Assembly: GCF_015223055.1 (NCBI RefSeq)
Contig: NZ_JADFBX010000001.1
Span: forward strand, 868,001-932,000
Source: Pedobacter sp. MC2016-24
Lineage (GTDB): Bacteria > Bacteroidota > Bacteroidia > Sphingobacteriales > Sphingobacteriaceae
Length of the DNA: 64,000 nt
Direction of reading: 5' to 3'
A model generated the notes under the pieces. That model made no database searches. It had not been told where the DNA came from and saw nothing but the letters and a program-made list of their open reading frames with translations. Every line of letters starts with the position of its first letter. Positions within the stretch are counted from its first letter, which is position 1. Made by a program: the position numbers and the translations under genes. Shown here one piece after another: positions 9,401 through 16,870 of this stretch.

Positions 9401-9542
9401 TTGTTTCCTTAACAAATTTCCCTGAAGCATGTACGCTTGAAGAGAAGATTAAAACCGAAGCGCATAACAAAGCGCGCTTTTGATTAAAAGTACTAAAAAA
9501 GTCAAGAAAAGAATAATTGCCTAATAATAATTGTTTTTTCAT
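6426..9542 (-). CDS. SusC/RagA family TonB-linked outer-membrane transporter
   Basis: The 1038-residue protein has an N-terminal signal sequence. It then has a carboxypeptidase-D-like domain (about 62-130, IKGKVKGEAGAAMSGVSV), a TonB-box region around NELVVVGYGTQ (143-153), the plug with VLVRGVNSIN, VIDGVPF and EILKDASAVAIYGTRG, then a long beta-barrel ending in aromatic-rich strands (VVFGLNITLR). No STN domain is present, unlike the SusC at 24.3 kb, so it is not built to signal through FecR. It imports glycan captured by the adjacent SusD. A 144-base gap separates it from the MFS gene and could hold its own promoter. Confidence 0.96.
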   Translation of the reverse strand: MKKQLLLGNYSFLDFFSTFNQKRALLCASVLIFSSSVHASGKFVKETKVEHIAISPAAAKDILIKGKVKGEAGAAMSGVSVTVKDSKIGTQTNADGEFQIKAPEGSTLVFTYVGFVSQEIPVGTRTLINVTMLIDEGKYQMNELVVVGYGTQKRSDITGSVTSVPKERLAGLPVTNVLSAIQGTTAGLNISSTSSVPGSSPSVLVRGVNSINAGTGPLTVIDGVPFSNLGGSMNDINPNDIASIEILKDASAVAIYGTRGSSGVILITTKRGKTGEPTIRYSVYAGPEYQVKNLHPLSGPEYAEKYLEFLRQSNRPVASPPVPNQYEIPNYNAGNTVDWLKEISQSGNIQDHNVSISGGTEKVKYFVSGAYQKQKGVLKGYQFTRASVRSNLDATVTSWLTAGTSLFFANSNSDGGTVNYSSALQMSPYGRIREENGDYTIFPMFGETLFRNPLLGLNRDVINRDKNLNGTFYAEVKPAFIPGLKYRFNGNYTFQPTRDDTYTGPDAGDTFSGTAEVQKEENEGWLLEHILSYNKDWNDHHFDVTALYGAQKKELSRLYVKGTTFVNDDLSFNNIGAAGAVVPSSIYSRESMISQMGRLNYAYKSKYLITATVRRDGFSAFGSATSKYGTFPSVAVGWNISNEDFLKNVSQIDNIKLRASYGKSGNQAISAYQTITTQGVTKYIYNGVTTTGLVSSSLLVNGVLGNTKLNWESTTGTNLAVDFSLLNSRITGTVEVYKTETKDVLLRRRLPAIIGFPSIFDNLGKVANRGIEFTLNTVNIKNDNFNWSTNFNFAASRNKIVSLYGDGLDDIGNKWFIGKSLYAIYDYKLEGIWQTGEDPSNVDATAKPGDLKFADLNGDKKITEADKTYLGTSLPKWTGGMINNFKYKNFGLSVFVQTAQGSLINNPILNLQTYGGRVNIPRELSYWTPTNNNNEAPSLTYSNPRLYAYPVKQNYVRIKDVTLSYNLSSKAAEQLKIGSLSVFASGRNLHSFTNWIGTDPELSVNGVDRQAGAANQPLAYGVYPLVTSVVFGLNITLR

Positions 9543-9643
9543 TCTTTTGAGTTAAAATTTTAATAATTATGGACATACTTGTCCAGAGACTAATTGTTAT
9601 CTTAAGCTAATTTTAGAGTGTTTCTATGTTCATATCTAGTTTG

Positions 9644-9663
9644 GTTTAGTTTAGTTTAGTTTA
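9644..9663. repeat. Four tandem GTTTA repeats
   Basis: The pentamer GTTTA occurs four times without interruption between the MFS stop and the susC start, on the promoter side of susC. It may be a slippage-prone tract or part of the susC promoter. No function is assigned. Confidence 0.6.
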
Positions 9664-9686
9664 TGGTTGTCTATATCTGGTAGTTG

Positions 9687-11051
9687 TCAGGAATTGGCTT
9701 TGCTCATCATTTCGGAACCAGGGATGTTTTCCTTTTTAAAACCGGGCATCCAGCGTTTGATCAGGTGCCCGTAAAAGGCATAAAACATGAGGTAGAGGTA
9801 ACAGGGGAATAAAATCCAGTAGGCGGTCCGCACATCATATAAATCGGCTACATGTCCATAGATCAATGGAAAAATGGCACTGCCGCAAAGGGCCATGATC
9901 AGCATGGAAGCCCCTACTTTGGTAAAACGGCCCAGGTTGTTTAAAGCCAGGGGCCAGATGCCCGCCCAAACCAGGGAGTTGGCTAAACCCAGAAGCACGA
10001 TGAACCAGATGGAGATGTCAATCGAATGCCCTAATATGGAATAAGAACCGGAGGTGTGGATGATTAAAAGTGTAAGTACGGCGCCCAACAAGGTGCAAAA
10101 ACGCAGTACGTTAACCTGGGATACGTATTTTGGGATGAGTACAATACCTAAGCCATACCCGATGATGGTGGTAAATAAAGTATAGGAAGGGAAAACTTTG
10201 GCTTCCATGATGGGCATGCCCATCGCTGTGGCATAACCAATAATGGTGTCAATGGCAATCACCTGGGTACCCACGTGAAAGAAAATGGCTAAAACACCCA
10301 GTATTAAATATGGAAAATCAAACAGGCTTTTCTTATCGGCATTCAGGGCAGAGAGTTCTTCTGTTTCCTGTTCGGTATCAATTTCGGGTAGTGGAGAAAA
10401 GCGGATCAGGATGCCTAAGGTGGTGAGCACCGTACCTAAAACTGCATATGGAAGGATTACCCTGCTGATCAGCTCGTCTAACACCTGGTCTTTTTCTGCA
10501 GCTCCCATGAGTGGCAATTGTTTGAGCATTTCGTTATCTGCCACCTTAAATATGACAGATGCGAAAATGAGCGGGGCTAAAATGCCAGCTGCTTTATTGC
10601 AAATGCCCATAAAGCTGATGCGTTTGGCTGCTTTTTCAATGGGGCCTAAAATGGTGATGTATGGATTAGCGGCGGTTTGTAAAATGGCCAAGCCTGATCC
10701 GATGGTAAAAAGGCCAAGCAGGAATATTTCATAGGTCCGGCTGAGTGCGGCAGGGATAAATATAAATACCCCGATGGCCATGACCCAAAGGCCATACATG
10801 ATTCCCTTTTTAAAGCCTACCCTTTTTAACAGGTAAGAAGAAGGCAATGACATGATGAAATAAGAGATGTAAAAAGCAAAGGCGACCAGGTAGGACTGGA
10901 AATTACTCAGTTCGCAGGCTATTTTGAAATAAGGAATTAAGATGGCATTGATCCAGGTGATGAAACCGAATACGAAGAACAAACCTCCCAGGATAAACAT
11001 GGAGATTAATGTTTGTTTTGAACTAAGTGAATTTACTTTTACTGACCCCAT
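9687..11051 (-). CDS. MFS sugar transporter of the FucP/GluP/NagP type
   Basis: This 454-residue inner-membrane protein has about 12 predicted transmembrane helices. The first helix region (GGLFFVFGFITWINAILIPYFK, about 22-43) and SYLVAFAFYISYFIMSLPSS are characteristic of FucP-like sugar/H+ symporters. AANPYITILGP at about 127-137 is another family landmark. The gene heads the amino-sugar locus, upstream of SusC, SusD, nagA and the nagB-like gene. It is therefore most likely a NagP-like GlcNAc importer, although fucose, glucose or galactose transporters share the fold. Two LacI-type palindromes lie 52-172 bases upstream of its start. Confidence 0.9.
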   Translation of the reverse strand: MGSVKVNSLSSKQTLISMFILGGLFFVFGFITWINAILIPYFKIACELSNFQSYLVAFAFYISYFIMSLPSSYLLKRVGFKKGIMYGLWVMAIGVFIFIPAALSRTYEIFLLGLFTIGSGLAILQTAANPYITILGPIEKAAKRISFMGICNKAAGILAPLIFASVIFKVADNEMLKQLPLMGAAEKDQVLDELISRVILPYAVLGTVLTTLGILIRFSPLPEIDTEQETEELSALNADKKSLFDFPYLILGVLAIFFHVGTQVIAIDTIIGYATAMGMPIMEAKVFPSYTLFTTIIGYGLGIVLIPKYVSQVNVLRFCTLLGAVLTLLIIHTSGSYSILGHSIDISIWFIVLLGLANSLVWAGIWPLALNNLGRFTKVGASMLIMALCGSAIFPLIYGHVADLYDVRTAYWILFPCYLYLMFYAFYGHLIKRWMPGFKKENIPGSEMMSKANS

Positions 11052-11102
11052 TTGTTTTTAGTTAAACTGCAATTCAATCCTAAATAAAATGGCTATTACC
11101 GT

Positions 11103-11114
11103 TACGTTAACGTA
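11103..11114. promoter_or_regulatory. LacI/GalR-type operator-like palindrome, proximal
   Basis: TACGTTAACGTA is a perfect 12-bp palindrome 52 bases upstream of the MFS transporter start. Its central CG-containing dyad matches the general style of LacI-family operators. No LacI-family gene is present in the window, so the regulator is not identified. Confidence 0.6.
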
Positions 11115-11208
11115 CCCGTAAAAAGTTTAAAAAAATTCGCCTTGATTATTTTACAATAAAAGCGATTTCCTATCCTCAACAGCCTGTCTATATTTGGTTC
11201 GTTAAACG

Positions 11209-11222
11209 CGTTAACGTTAACG
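11209..11222. promoter_or_regulatory. LacI/GalR-type operator-like palindrome, distal
   Basis: CGTTAACGTTAACG is a perfect 14-bp palindrome sharing the ACGTTAACGT core with the proximal site. The dyad centres are about 107 bp apart, which would allow a tetrameric repressor to loop the DNA. Together the two sites suggest substrate-controlled expression of the transporter and the genes behind it. Confidence 0.6.
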
Positions 11223-11341
11223 TACACGAATATATAAATTTTTTATTCAAAACAAACTTTTTTTCAAGACTTATTGACTAAAAATCAGAATATTATTTTT
11301 GTGGGAGGCTAAAGGTCAGTTTTGTGTATACCTTATATATA

Positions 11342-11406
11342 ATGGTATGAATCGTGTACGAAAGCAATAAGTTATCCTTCGCACACGATTCATACTATCG
11401 TGTGCG
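11342..11406 (-). terminator. Overlapping alternative hairpins 3' of the Rpn-like gene
   Basis: A 21-bp inverted repeat with few mismatches (11342-11362 with 11378-11398) overlaps a perfect 10-bp hairpin (11380-11389 with 11397-11406). The middle arm is shared, so only one stem can form at a time. The block lies directly after the stop of the minus-strand gene at 11407. The rest of the 355-base gap (11052-11341) holds the two operator palindromes and AT-rich DNA with no ORF. Confidence 0.55.
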
Positions 11407-12324
11407 CTATAATGATGTAATCTCTTTATGGGAAAGCTTCGTTGTTTTTGCAATAAAATCAACAGTTAATCCTTCTTTTTTAAGTTCACGTGCAATTTTT
11501 AATGCGGCTTCATGCTGTCCTTCCAACTTTCCTTCAAGCTTGGCATCGCGCCTGTCCTGCATTCTTACTATTTCTAAAATTCCCATATTGATTTCTCCTC
11601 CTGTTAGTTCAGATATTAGCTGATCAAATTTACAATTAATATCCTCATTGTTAATGTATATAAAGTTTTTTATGAAAATCAGAAAACTGATGATCCTGTC
11701 GTGGTCATAATTATGGCTCAGCAATGCTTTGGCAATGATAAGTCGTTCCTCTCCAAGTTGTTTTTCCGGAATCTTGCCTTCCAGGATTGATTTTTGACAA
11801 GCCAGCGCAATCAGTGCAAAAGGATTATCCATTTTAAGTAATACTTCCTGATCGTGGTCAAAAATATGGTAAGTTAAATAACTAAATGAAAGTACCGTCC
11901 CCAGCAGTTCATCCCGATAGATCCGCGGCTTGCGCTGACTTTTACCTCCTGTAAAAACAGCAATGGTAGCTACTGAGACTTTGTATTTATCACGGATACG
12001 ATAGTTATATTCATAAACCCGTTTTTCAAAATCAACATCATTCCCCCCTTCAATTTCAACATTGAGCAATACCCACTTTTCTGTGCCGTTTTTAAGATGT
12101 AGTTTAGCCAGCAAATCGGCCCTACGACCATCTCTTTTCCGCTCCCGGTTAGGGATGATCGCGAAAAGTTCCTTGTCCATAAATTGAATTCCCTTACTAA
12201 AATCAACAACCTGATCTGCATCGGGATAGACAAAACGTAAAAAATCTGGAAAATTTGCTTCCAATGCTCCCTTCAACAATTCATCATTCTTTTTTCGCAA
12301 TGCAATTGCATACTCATTCATCAT
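11407..12324 (-). CDS. Rpn family PD-(D/E)XK nuclease / putative transposase-like protein
   Basis: The 305 residues resemble the Rpn/YhgA-like group of PD-(D/E)XK proteins. An N-terminal helix region is followed by the nuclease core RRADLLAKLHLKNG ... WVLLNVEIEGG (about 68-95) and YNYRIRDKYKVSVATIAVFTG. A C-terminal charged helix (DRRDAKLEGKLEGQHEAALK) and a short helix-turn-helix-like tail (AKTTKLSHKEITSL) close it. Family members cut DNA and promote RecA-independent recombination, and are often annotated as transposases. It stands alone and is flanked by palindromic DNA in an accessory region. The cellular role here is unknown. Confidence 0.8.
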   Translation of the reverse strand: MMNEYAIALRKKNDELLKGALEANFPDFLRFVYPDADQVVDFSKGIQFMDKELFAIIPNRERKRDGRRADLLAKLHLKNGTEKWVLLNVEIEGGNDVDFEKRVYEYNYRIRDKYKVSVATIAVFTGGKSQRKPRIYRDELLGTVLSFSYLTYHIFDHDQEVLLKMDNPFALIALACQKSILEGKIPEKQLGEERLIIAKALLSHNYDHDRIISFLIFIKNFIYINNEDINCKFDQLISELTGGEINMGILEIVRMQDRRDAKLEGKLEGQHEAALKIARELKKEGLTVDFIAKTTKLSHKEITSL

Positions 12325-12414
12325 AAAATGGTTTTATTTAATCCTGGTGTGAATCAATAGAATTTCAACCACAATAACCAAGTTTCGATGTATTTATTTT
12401 AAAATAGTTTACAT

Positions 12415-12445
12415 AAAAAAGCGGGGCAGTAACCAGCTACCCCGC
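12415..12445 (-). terminator. Intrinsic terminator of the truncated GNAT gene
   Basis: On the minus strand a GCGGGG/CCCCGC hairpin (12421-12445) is followed by six T residues. It lies about 100 bases past the GNAT stop. A conserved block complementary to GAGAGCGTTAATATC precedes it, as in three other copies in this region. Confidence 0.85.
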
Positions 12446-12541
12446 ACCAAATAAAACTTAATGAAAAAAAGAGAGCGTTAATATCTTTAATATATTCGGG
12501 GATTCCGCTTGTCCCGGGATAAAGGGTATAATGTCCTGATG

Positions 12542-12976
12542 TCAGTCCGATTTTAACAATCCATAAACCAGAGAATCCTCGAACTTCCCATTGTAAAAGT
12601 AATGTGCCCTCAGGCAGCCTTCCTTTTTGAATTTAAATTTTTCAATTAGTTTTTGGGATACCAGATTATCCGATCCAATAAATGCTTCAATCCGGTTCAG
12701 ATTCATGTGTTCAAACCCATAGTCCAATACGGAAGCTAGAGCTTCAGCCATGATGCCTTTATTCCTTTTCACTTCACTGGTCAATACATAGCCGATCTCT
12801 GCCCTACGATGATCTATATACCAGGTATGGTACCCACACCAACCGATAATCTCCAATGAATGCCTTTCAAAAATTTGAAAAATCAACACCTTCTTATTGA
12901 AAGTGGCATATCCCTTTTTTTGCTTTTGTTTTTCTAAGGCCAATTCTGTTGCAGTGCTAATGTTGAGCATCTCCAT
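12542..12976 (-). pseudogene. 5'-truncated GNAT acetyltransferase copy
   Basis: The 144 readable residues match residues 34-177 of the full-length GNAT protein at 18172-18756 with only a handful of differences. The first 33 residues, which contain the first strand and helix of the fold, are missing because the duplicated segment ends there. The apparent ATG at 12976 is an internal Met of the parent gene. The acetyl-CoA-binding region (EVKRNKGIMAEALASVL) is intact, but the fold is incomplete, so this is probably a dead copy. Confidence 0.8.
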
Positions 12977-13020
12977 GATTTTAACTCATCGTTTCGGGTT
13001 TAATGGCAACTTTGCCCGAG

Positions 13021-13057
13021 CTTTGTTCGCAAAAGGGTACCTGTTTTGCGAACAAAG
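13021..13057. repeat. Perfect 14-bp inverted repeat
   Basis: The arms at 13021-13034 and 13044-13057 are exact complements around a 9-base spacer containing GGTACC. It lies about 180 bases upstream of the pentapeptide-like gene. It may be an operator, a terminator or the end of a lost element. No T-run follows on either strand. Confidence 0.6.
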
Positions 13058-13236
13058 ATGCTGTTAAGGTGGGATCAATGTGCTTTGAAGCTAAAGCTTG
13101 GCCTATGCTTTTTTGGATCCTGAATTGGGTTCAAGATCTTCTCACCAACTATTTCTGAGTATCAAATTTGCGGTTCAACGGAAGAAAATGCCACTTATCT
13201 TCTGACAATGGAGAAAAAGGAATATATTTATCATAC

Positions 13237-14958
13237 ATGACGAAGCTTAAAAGAGAAGAAACTGATTTTAAATTACTTGCAGAACTGGTAAGACAAGAGC
13301 AATTGGCAAATGTTAAAGTCATAGAAGATTTTAGTTTCCCATTTAATGGGCAGAAAAGACTGACCAAAATTAACAATTGTCACTTTTTAGGGGAAGTTGA
13401 GTTTGACAATCTTCAATTTGATAGAACGCTAACCTTTTCAAACTGTCATTTTGATAAAAAGGTGAACTTTAATTCATGCCAATTTCCTTCGGGTTTAATT
13501 TTGTTGAACTGCACATTTTCTAGCGAGCTTTTATTTATTGATCCGGAATTTGAAACATTAACATTTTCTGGCGGTAAATTCCACTCCATAAAATTTGAAG
13601 GGATAATTAACAAGGGAGCTAATTCGGTCAATTATTTAAATTTTGAATCTGGTGATTATGAAACGGTAGATTTTAGCTGTAAGGAAATTAATGCTGAAAT
13701 CACTCTTAAAGGAGGGGATTTTGAAAATGTATACTTCTTTAAGGCAATTATCAATAACAAGTTTAACATTAATGGGGATGATCTTAATATCCGATTTATG
13801 ATTTTCAGAAAATGTATCTTTAACGATATGTTAGATCTTAGTGAGGGCAATGTGCAAGGGATTTTAGATTTTCATATTGTAACATTTAACGACCAGTTTA
13901 TTTTCAGAGATAAATTTTTATGTGAAAGCCTCCATTTAAGTAATATAATTGCAAAACAGAATGTGAGTATCAACCAAGATGGAAATCTCCAGGGTGTTAG
14001 TCTAAACAATTGTGATTTCAACAATAATTTTGAGTGTCATTATTATAGCCAAAGCGATCAGCACTTAGATTACTATTTCTCATGCTCCTTAGATGGGTTC
14101 ATAAAAGGAAATGTGATTTTTACAGACATTCCTGTAACCTCTATTGACGTCGGTTGCTACAATTTTGGTAATATTCTCTTTAGGAATACACTAAGTCGCT
14201 TAATCACGCTTAAAAACTTACAAAACTATAGTAAGCTAACTTTTGCCAATACCCAACTGATACCTGAAAGTCCCATGTTTATCGTTTTCGATTCAAATTT
14301 AGGCAATACTGAATTTGTAAATGTTGATTTTAGAAAGTTTAAAGAGATCGTAATCGCGACAAGCGAGGTTAGTAATATTATACTCTCAAATTCCATATTG
14401 CCTCCGCGCATACAAACTGGTGTAATTAACCCAATTTTTGGTTACAATATCAAAAAAAATGAGATTATAAATAATGATATCTATTACCGCGAAAGTTATC
14501 GGCAGCTTAAGGTAGCAATGGAAAAACAAGGAAATACACATTCAGCTTTAATTTATAAAGCAATGGAGATGAACTACCTACGTAAAGAGTTAAAATTTGG
14601 ATGGGATAAGGTGCTGTTATACCTAAATTACTATTCTAATAAACACGGCTTAAGTTGGTCCAGAGGCATCTTATTTACCCTGTTTGTTTCCTATGTTCTC
14701 TTTATAAGCTATCAGCTAAGCCTGTCGAAAGGGATAATCATATCACCATTAGAGCTTAACGTAGTTGATTTGAAAACAAGTGTTGCGACTACATTTGACT
14801 CCTTCATGGATTTTTTGAGTTCATTTCCCTTATATAAAAAACAGTCAGAAGAGAACAGCTCCTGGCAAACACATTTGATCATCCTTTTAAGCAGGATTTT
14901 TATTGGATATGGCGTTTACCAAACCATTAATGCATTTAGAAAGTTTGGCAGCAAATGA
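13237..14958 (+). CDS. Pentapeptide-repeat-like beta-solenoid membrane protein
   Basis: The ATG at 13237, with a purine-rich GGAGAAAAAGG about 15 bases upstream, begins MTKLKREETDF and gives 573 residues. An ATG at 13168 would add 23 residues of doubtful quality. From about residue 45 to 400 the protein repeats a roughly 10-residue unit of the form NCxFxxxxxF (for example FSNCHFDKKVNFNSCQF), a variant of pentapeptide repeats predicted to stack as a beta-solenoid. Then comes a helical linker (YRESYRQLKVAMEKQGN) and two hydrophobic helices (about 490-510 and 550-565), so the solenoid is probably tethered to the inner membrane. Partner and function are unknown. Confidence 0.75.
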   Translation: MTKLKREETDFKLLAELVRQEQLANVKVIEDFSFPFNGQKRLTKINNCHFLGEVEFDNLQFDRTLTFSNCHFDKKVNFNSCQFPSGLILLNCTFSSELLFIDPEFETLTFSGGKFHSIKFEGIINKGANSVNYLNFESGDYETVDFSCKEINAEITLKGGDFENVYFFKAIINNKFNINGDDLNIRFMIFRKCIFNDMLDLSEGNVQGILDFHIVTFNDQFIFRDKFLCESLHLSNIIAKQNVSINQDGNLQGVSLNNCDFNNNFECHYYSQSDQHLDYYFSCSLDGFIKGNVIFTDIPVTSIDVGCYNFGNILFRNTLSRLITLKNLQNYSKLTFANTQLIPESPMFIVFDSNLGNTEFVNVDFRKFKEIVIATSEVSNIILSNSILPPRIQTGVINPIFGYNIKKNEIINNDIYYRESYRQLKVAMEKQGNTHSALIYKAMEMNYLRKELKFGWDKVLLYLNYYSNKHGLSWSRGILFTLFVSYVLFISYQLSLSKGIIISPLELNVVDLKTSVATTFDSFMDFLSSFPLYKKQSEENSSWQTHLIILLSRIFIGYGVYQTINAFRKFGSK

Positions 14959-15062
14959 CATCTGATCATTTCTTAGCATCAATTCAAGCTACTTTATAAT
15001 ATTTTCCAAAACAAACCTCCTAGCTAATTCAAGATGCGATGCTACTGGTGGTTGTACGCAGT

Positions 15063-15098
15063 AAAAAAAGCGCGAAACAGGTAACCAGCCCGTTCCGC
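15063..15098 (-). terminator. Orphan, degenerate copy of the terminator module
   Basis: A run of A followed by an imperfect GCG...CGC hairpin, and a downstream GAGCGCGCTAATATC block near 15122-15136, match the arrangement of the terminators behind the two GNAT genes. It would serve a minus-strand gene, but none ends here. The rest of the 14959-15383 gap is AT-rich and shows no ORF or RNA gene. Confidence 0.45.
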
Positions 15099-15383
15099 AT
15101 AATAAATCTAATATTAGTTCTGAGCGCGCTAATATCTTAAATAAACATAATTTATAAAATGACTACAGTAGCTCTGTGATTGACAATGAAATTGCATGAT
15201 TTTGCGATATACCACATTTCATTTGTTATATTACTTTAGGACAATTGATCAATAAAATTAGGCGACAATATAGCAAATTACCCTAGTGCAATTTCTAATT
15301 GACAACTTAAAGATCATCTCTTCAATTTAAGCTGGCAAAATCCGAAGAAGTAAAGTAGGAAGTTTACAGTAAAAATATTACTT

Positions 15384-15563
15384 ATGTATAACGGTAATTT
15401 GAGAGAGCAGGCCCGCAGAGAAAAAGAAGACTTAGAAAAACAGATTAATCAACTCATTTCAGATTATGAAGCGAAGTGGAAACAAAACTGGATACAGTTA
15501 TCACTTTTAGCTATTCCTGAAACCAAAAACAACCTGCCATACAACAGACAAAAAGGGGGGTAG
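15384..15563 (+). CDS. Small hypothetical coiled-coil protein (59 aa)
   Basis: The frame starts MYNGNLREQARREKEDL and is rich in Glu, Lys and Gln over residues 5-35, predicting a single amphipathic helix or coiled coil. It ends PYNRQKGG. It lies in the same orientation as, and 93 bases upstream of, the 81-residue ORF. It shows no recognisable domain, and short length leaves open that it is a chance frame. Confidence 0.4.
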   Translation: MYNGNLREQARREKEDLEKQINQLISDYEAKWKQNWIQLSLLAIPETKNNLPYNRQKGG

Positions 15564-15656
15564 GATTCAACGATATTTAACATTTGACGTCTAGGTATTG
15601 AATATATACCTAATAGTTTTGATAAAAGCCATATCTTCAAAGTAAAAATTACAATT

Positions 15657-15902
15657 ATGGCAAAACAGCATGTCCTATTTAAGTTACACCTAAATGAAAT
15701 AGTATATAAAAGATATGACTCCATAGAAGAGTTAAAAGGTGATTATAAAGCTAGCCTGAACTTCCCAGGAGAAGTCTCAGCCGAATACGATCTAGAAGAA
15801 GATAAATATCTTTATATGAAGAATACTCATGGTGAAGCAGGAATTTTACAACCAAGTTTAGACGTTATAAAAGCAGCTTATAAGGAAGAGCAGACAGTGT
15901 AG
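15657..15902 (+). CDS. Small hypothetical protein (81 aa)
   Basis: This acidic, soluble frame begins MAKQHVLFKLHLNEIVYKRYDSIEELKGDYK. The LKGDYKASLNFPGEVSAEYD portion looks like an ordinary small folded protein, not a shadow frame. A TAGTTTTG element at 15614-15621 fits the Bacteroidota -7 consensus TAnnTTTG about 36 bases before the ATG. No family is recognised. It may share a transcript with the 59-residue ORF upstream, ended by the hairpins after it. Confidence 0.5.
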   Translation: MAKQHVLFKLHLNEIVYKRYDSIEELKGDYKASLNFPGEVSAEYDLEEDKYLYMKNTHGEAGILQPSLDVIKAAYKEEQTV

Positions 15903-15951
15903 GTACAGGAATAACAGCAATAACTGTTGCATAAGAAGAAGTTGTTGTGTA

Positions 15952-15994
15952 TGTTTACATTGTAAACAGGAAGGGCTACCCTTACGAGTAGCCC
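15952..15994 (+). terminator. Tandem hairpins after the 81-aa ORF
   Basis: A small stem TGTTTAC/GTAAACA (15952-15968) is followed by a GGGCTAC/GTAGCCC stem (15973-15994). No T-run follows, so these may be RNA structures, not an efficient terminator. The remaining bases to 16153 show no gene. Confidence 0.35.
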
Positions 15995-16153
15995 AATTAC
16001 TAACGGTGTCCAGCCTAAAACCTGTACTGACAAGTATGACTATGATGGTGTTTAGATGACGACTTATGATGAAGCTTCTAATATCCATGACTCTAATGTG
16101 ATCTGTAGTATATAATTGCTACACATTAGTCTACTTTATCAAGTATCTTTTTT

Positions 16154-16180
16154 AAGCCCCTTAAATGGGGCTTTTTATTT
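16154..16180 (+). terminator. Intrinsic terminator
   Basis: AAGCCCC/GGGGCTT stem with a 6-base loop followed by a T-rich run. It reads as a terminator for plus-strand transcripts coming from the small ORFs. It also sits at the stop codon of the convergent minus-strand gene. Confidence 0.75.
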
Positions 16181-16616
16181 ATGTAATTAACTCATAAGTT
16201 TGATCTGCACCATTGTTAATAATTCTTTTGATTTTACCTGATGTAGTTTTGACAGCTAGTGTTGCGGACATAGAGCTTAAAGCCTTCCTCCTATCAAGTA
16301 GCGGTTCATAGTTTATCATTTGTTCTACAATTTCAGCTGTAGACAGAGGCTTTTCTGAAGCTTTTAGTATGAATTCAGCCTTTGCAAACCAAGTCCAATT
16401 TGATTTATATCCATCTGTATGGGTAGTAACAGCTTGAATTTCATTATGACTAGGAGCATTTCCTTCTTTTGATGAATACTTCGCAATAACTGATTCCAGT
16501 TCATTTCTCTCTGCAGCTAGCTCTTTAATCATTGCGTCGATAGCATTAATTCTTTGTCTATATGCAGGTACTAAATACTTAACATGGCTTGAAGGTATTG
16601 TAATATCTTTTGACAT
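16179..16616 (-). CDS. Hypothetical protein with coiled coil and winged-helix-like C-terminus
   Basis: The Met at 16616 (MSKDITIPSSHVKYL) is preferred to the ATG at 16652, whose extra residues are hydrophobic and poorly supported, giving 145 residues. Residues 15-45 form a helix-rich segment (INAIDAMIKELAAERNELESVI) predicted to be coiled. The C-terminal half (FILKASEKPLSTAEIVEQM ... KIKRIINNGADQTYEL) reads like a small winged-helix domain, suggesting DNA binding. No family is assigned. It lies alone in an accessory region beside a dead transposase. Confidence 0.55.
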   Translation of the reverse strand: MSKDITIPSSHVKYLVPAYRQRINAIDAMIKELAAERNELESVIAKYSSKEGNAPSHNEIQAVTTHTDGYKSNWTWFAKAEFILKASEKPLSTAEIVEQMINYEPLLDRRKALSSMSATLAVKTTSGKIKRIINNGADQTYELIT

Positions 16617-16823
16617 CTTTATAGGATTTAACAATACAAATATAGACATCATCTAGATAACTCCAAATATTTTTTAATATTAATTCCTAACATTCCTATT
16701 CCGTCTAATTTTTCGCTACTATATAGGACTTTCATTAGAAGAAAGGGAGTTGGAACGATAATAATTTAAGGGCGCAGAAATTCTTGCAAGTATTTTCACG
16801 TAAATGGTGGACCGCCTTTTGTC

Positions 16824-16849
16824 ATAATTGGACCTTTATGTCCAATTAT
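16824..16849. repeat. 10-bp inverted repeat upstream of the transposase remnant
   Basis: ATAATTGGAC and its exact complement are separated by 6 bases, 21 bases before the transposase start. It may be the promoter/operator or the left-end structure of the former insertion sequence. Confidence 0.45.
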
Positions 16850-16870
16850 AACAAAGATCGAGAAAACCAA

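Larger units (their letters stand above)
12407..12983. repeat. Segmental duplication, copy 1 (GNAT 3' part plus terminator)
   Basis: This stretch is nearly identical to 18047-18664 except between the terminator module and the GNAT stop, where the two copies differ in length and sequence. Its right boundary falls inside the GNAT coding sequence, which explains the truncated gene at 12542. Confidence 0.85.

Noticed and set aside
15464..16088. Minus-strand frames at 15464-15724 and 15858-16088
   Set aside because: They lie opposite better plus-strand ORFs or across hairpins, with Cys- and Leu-rich sequence typical of random frames.
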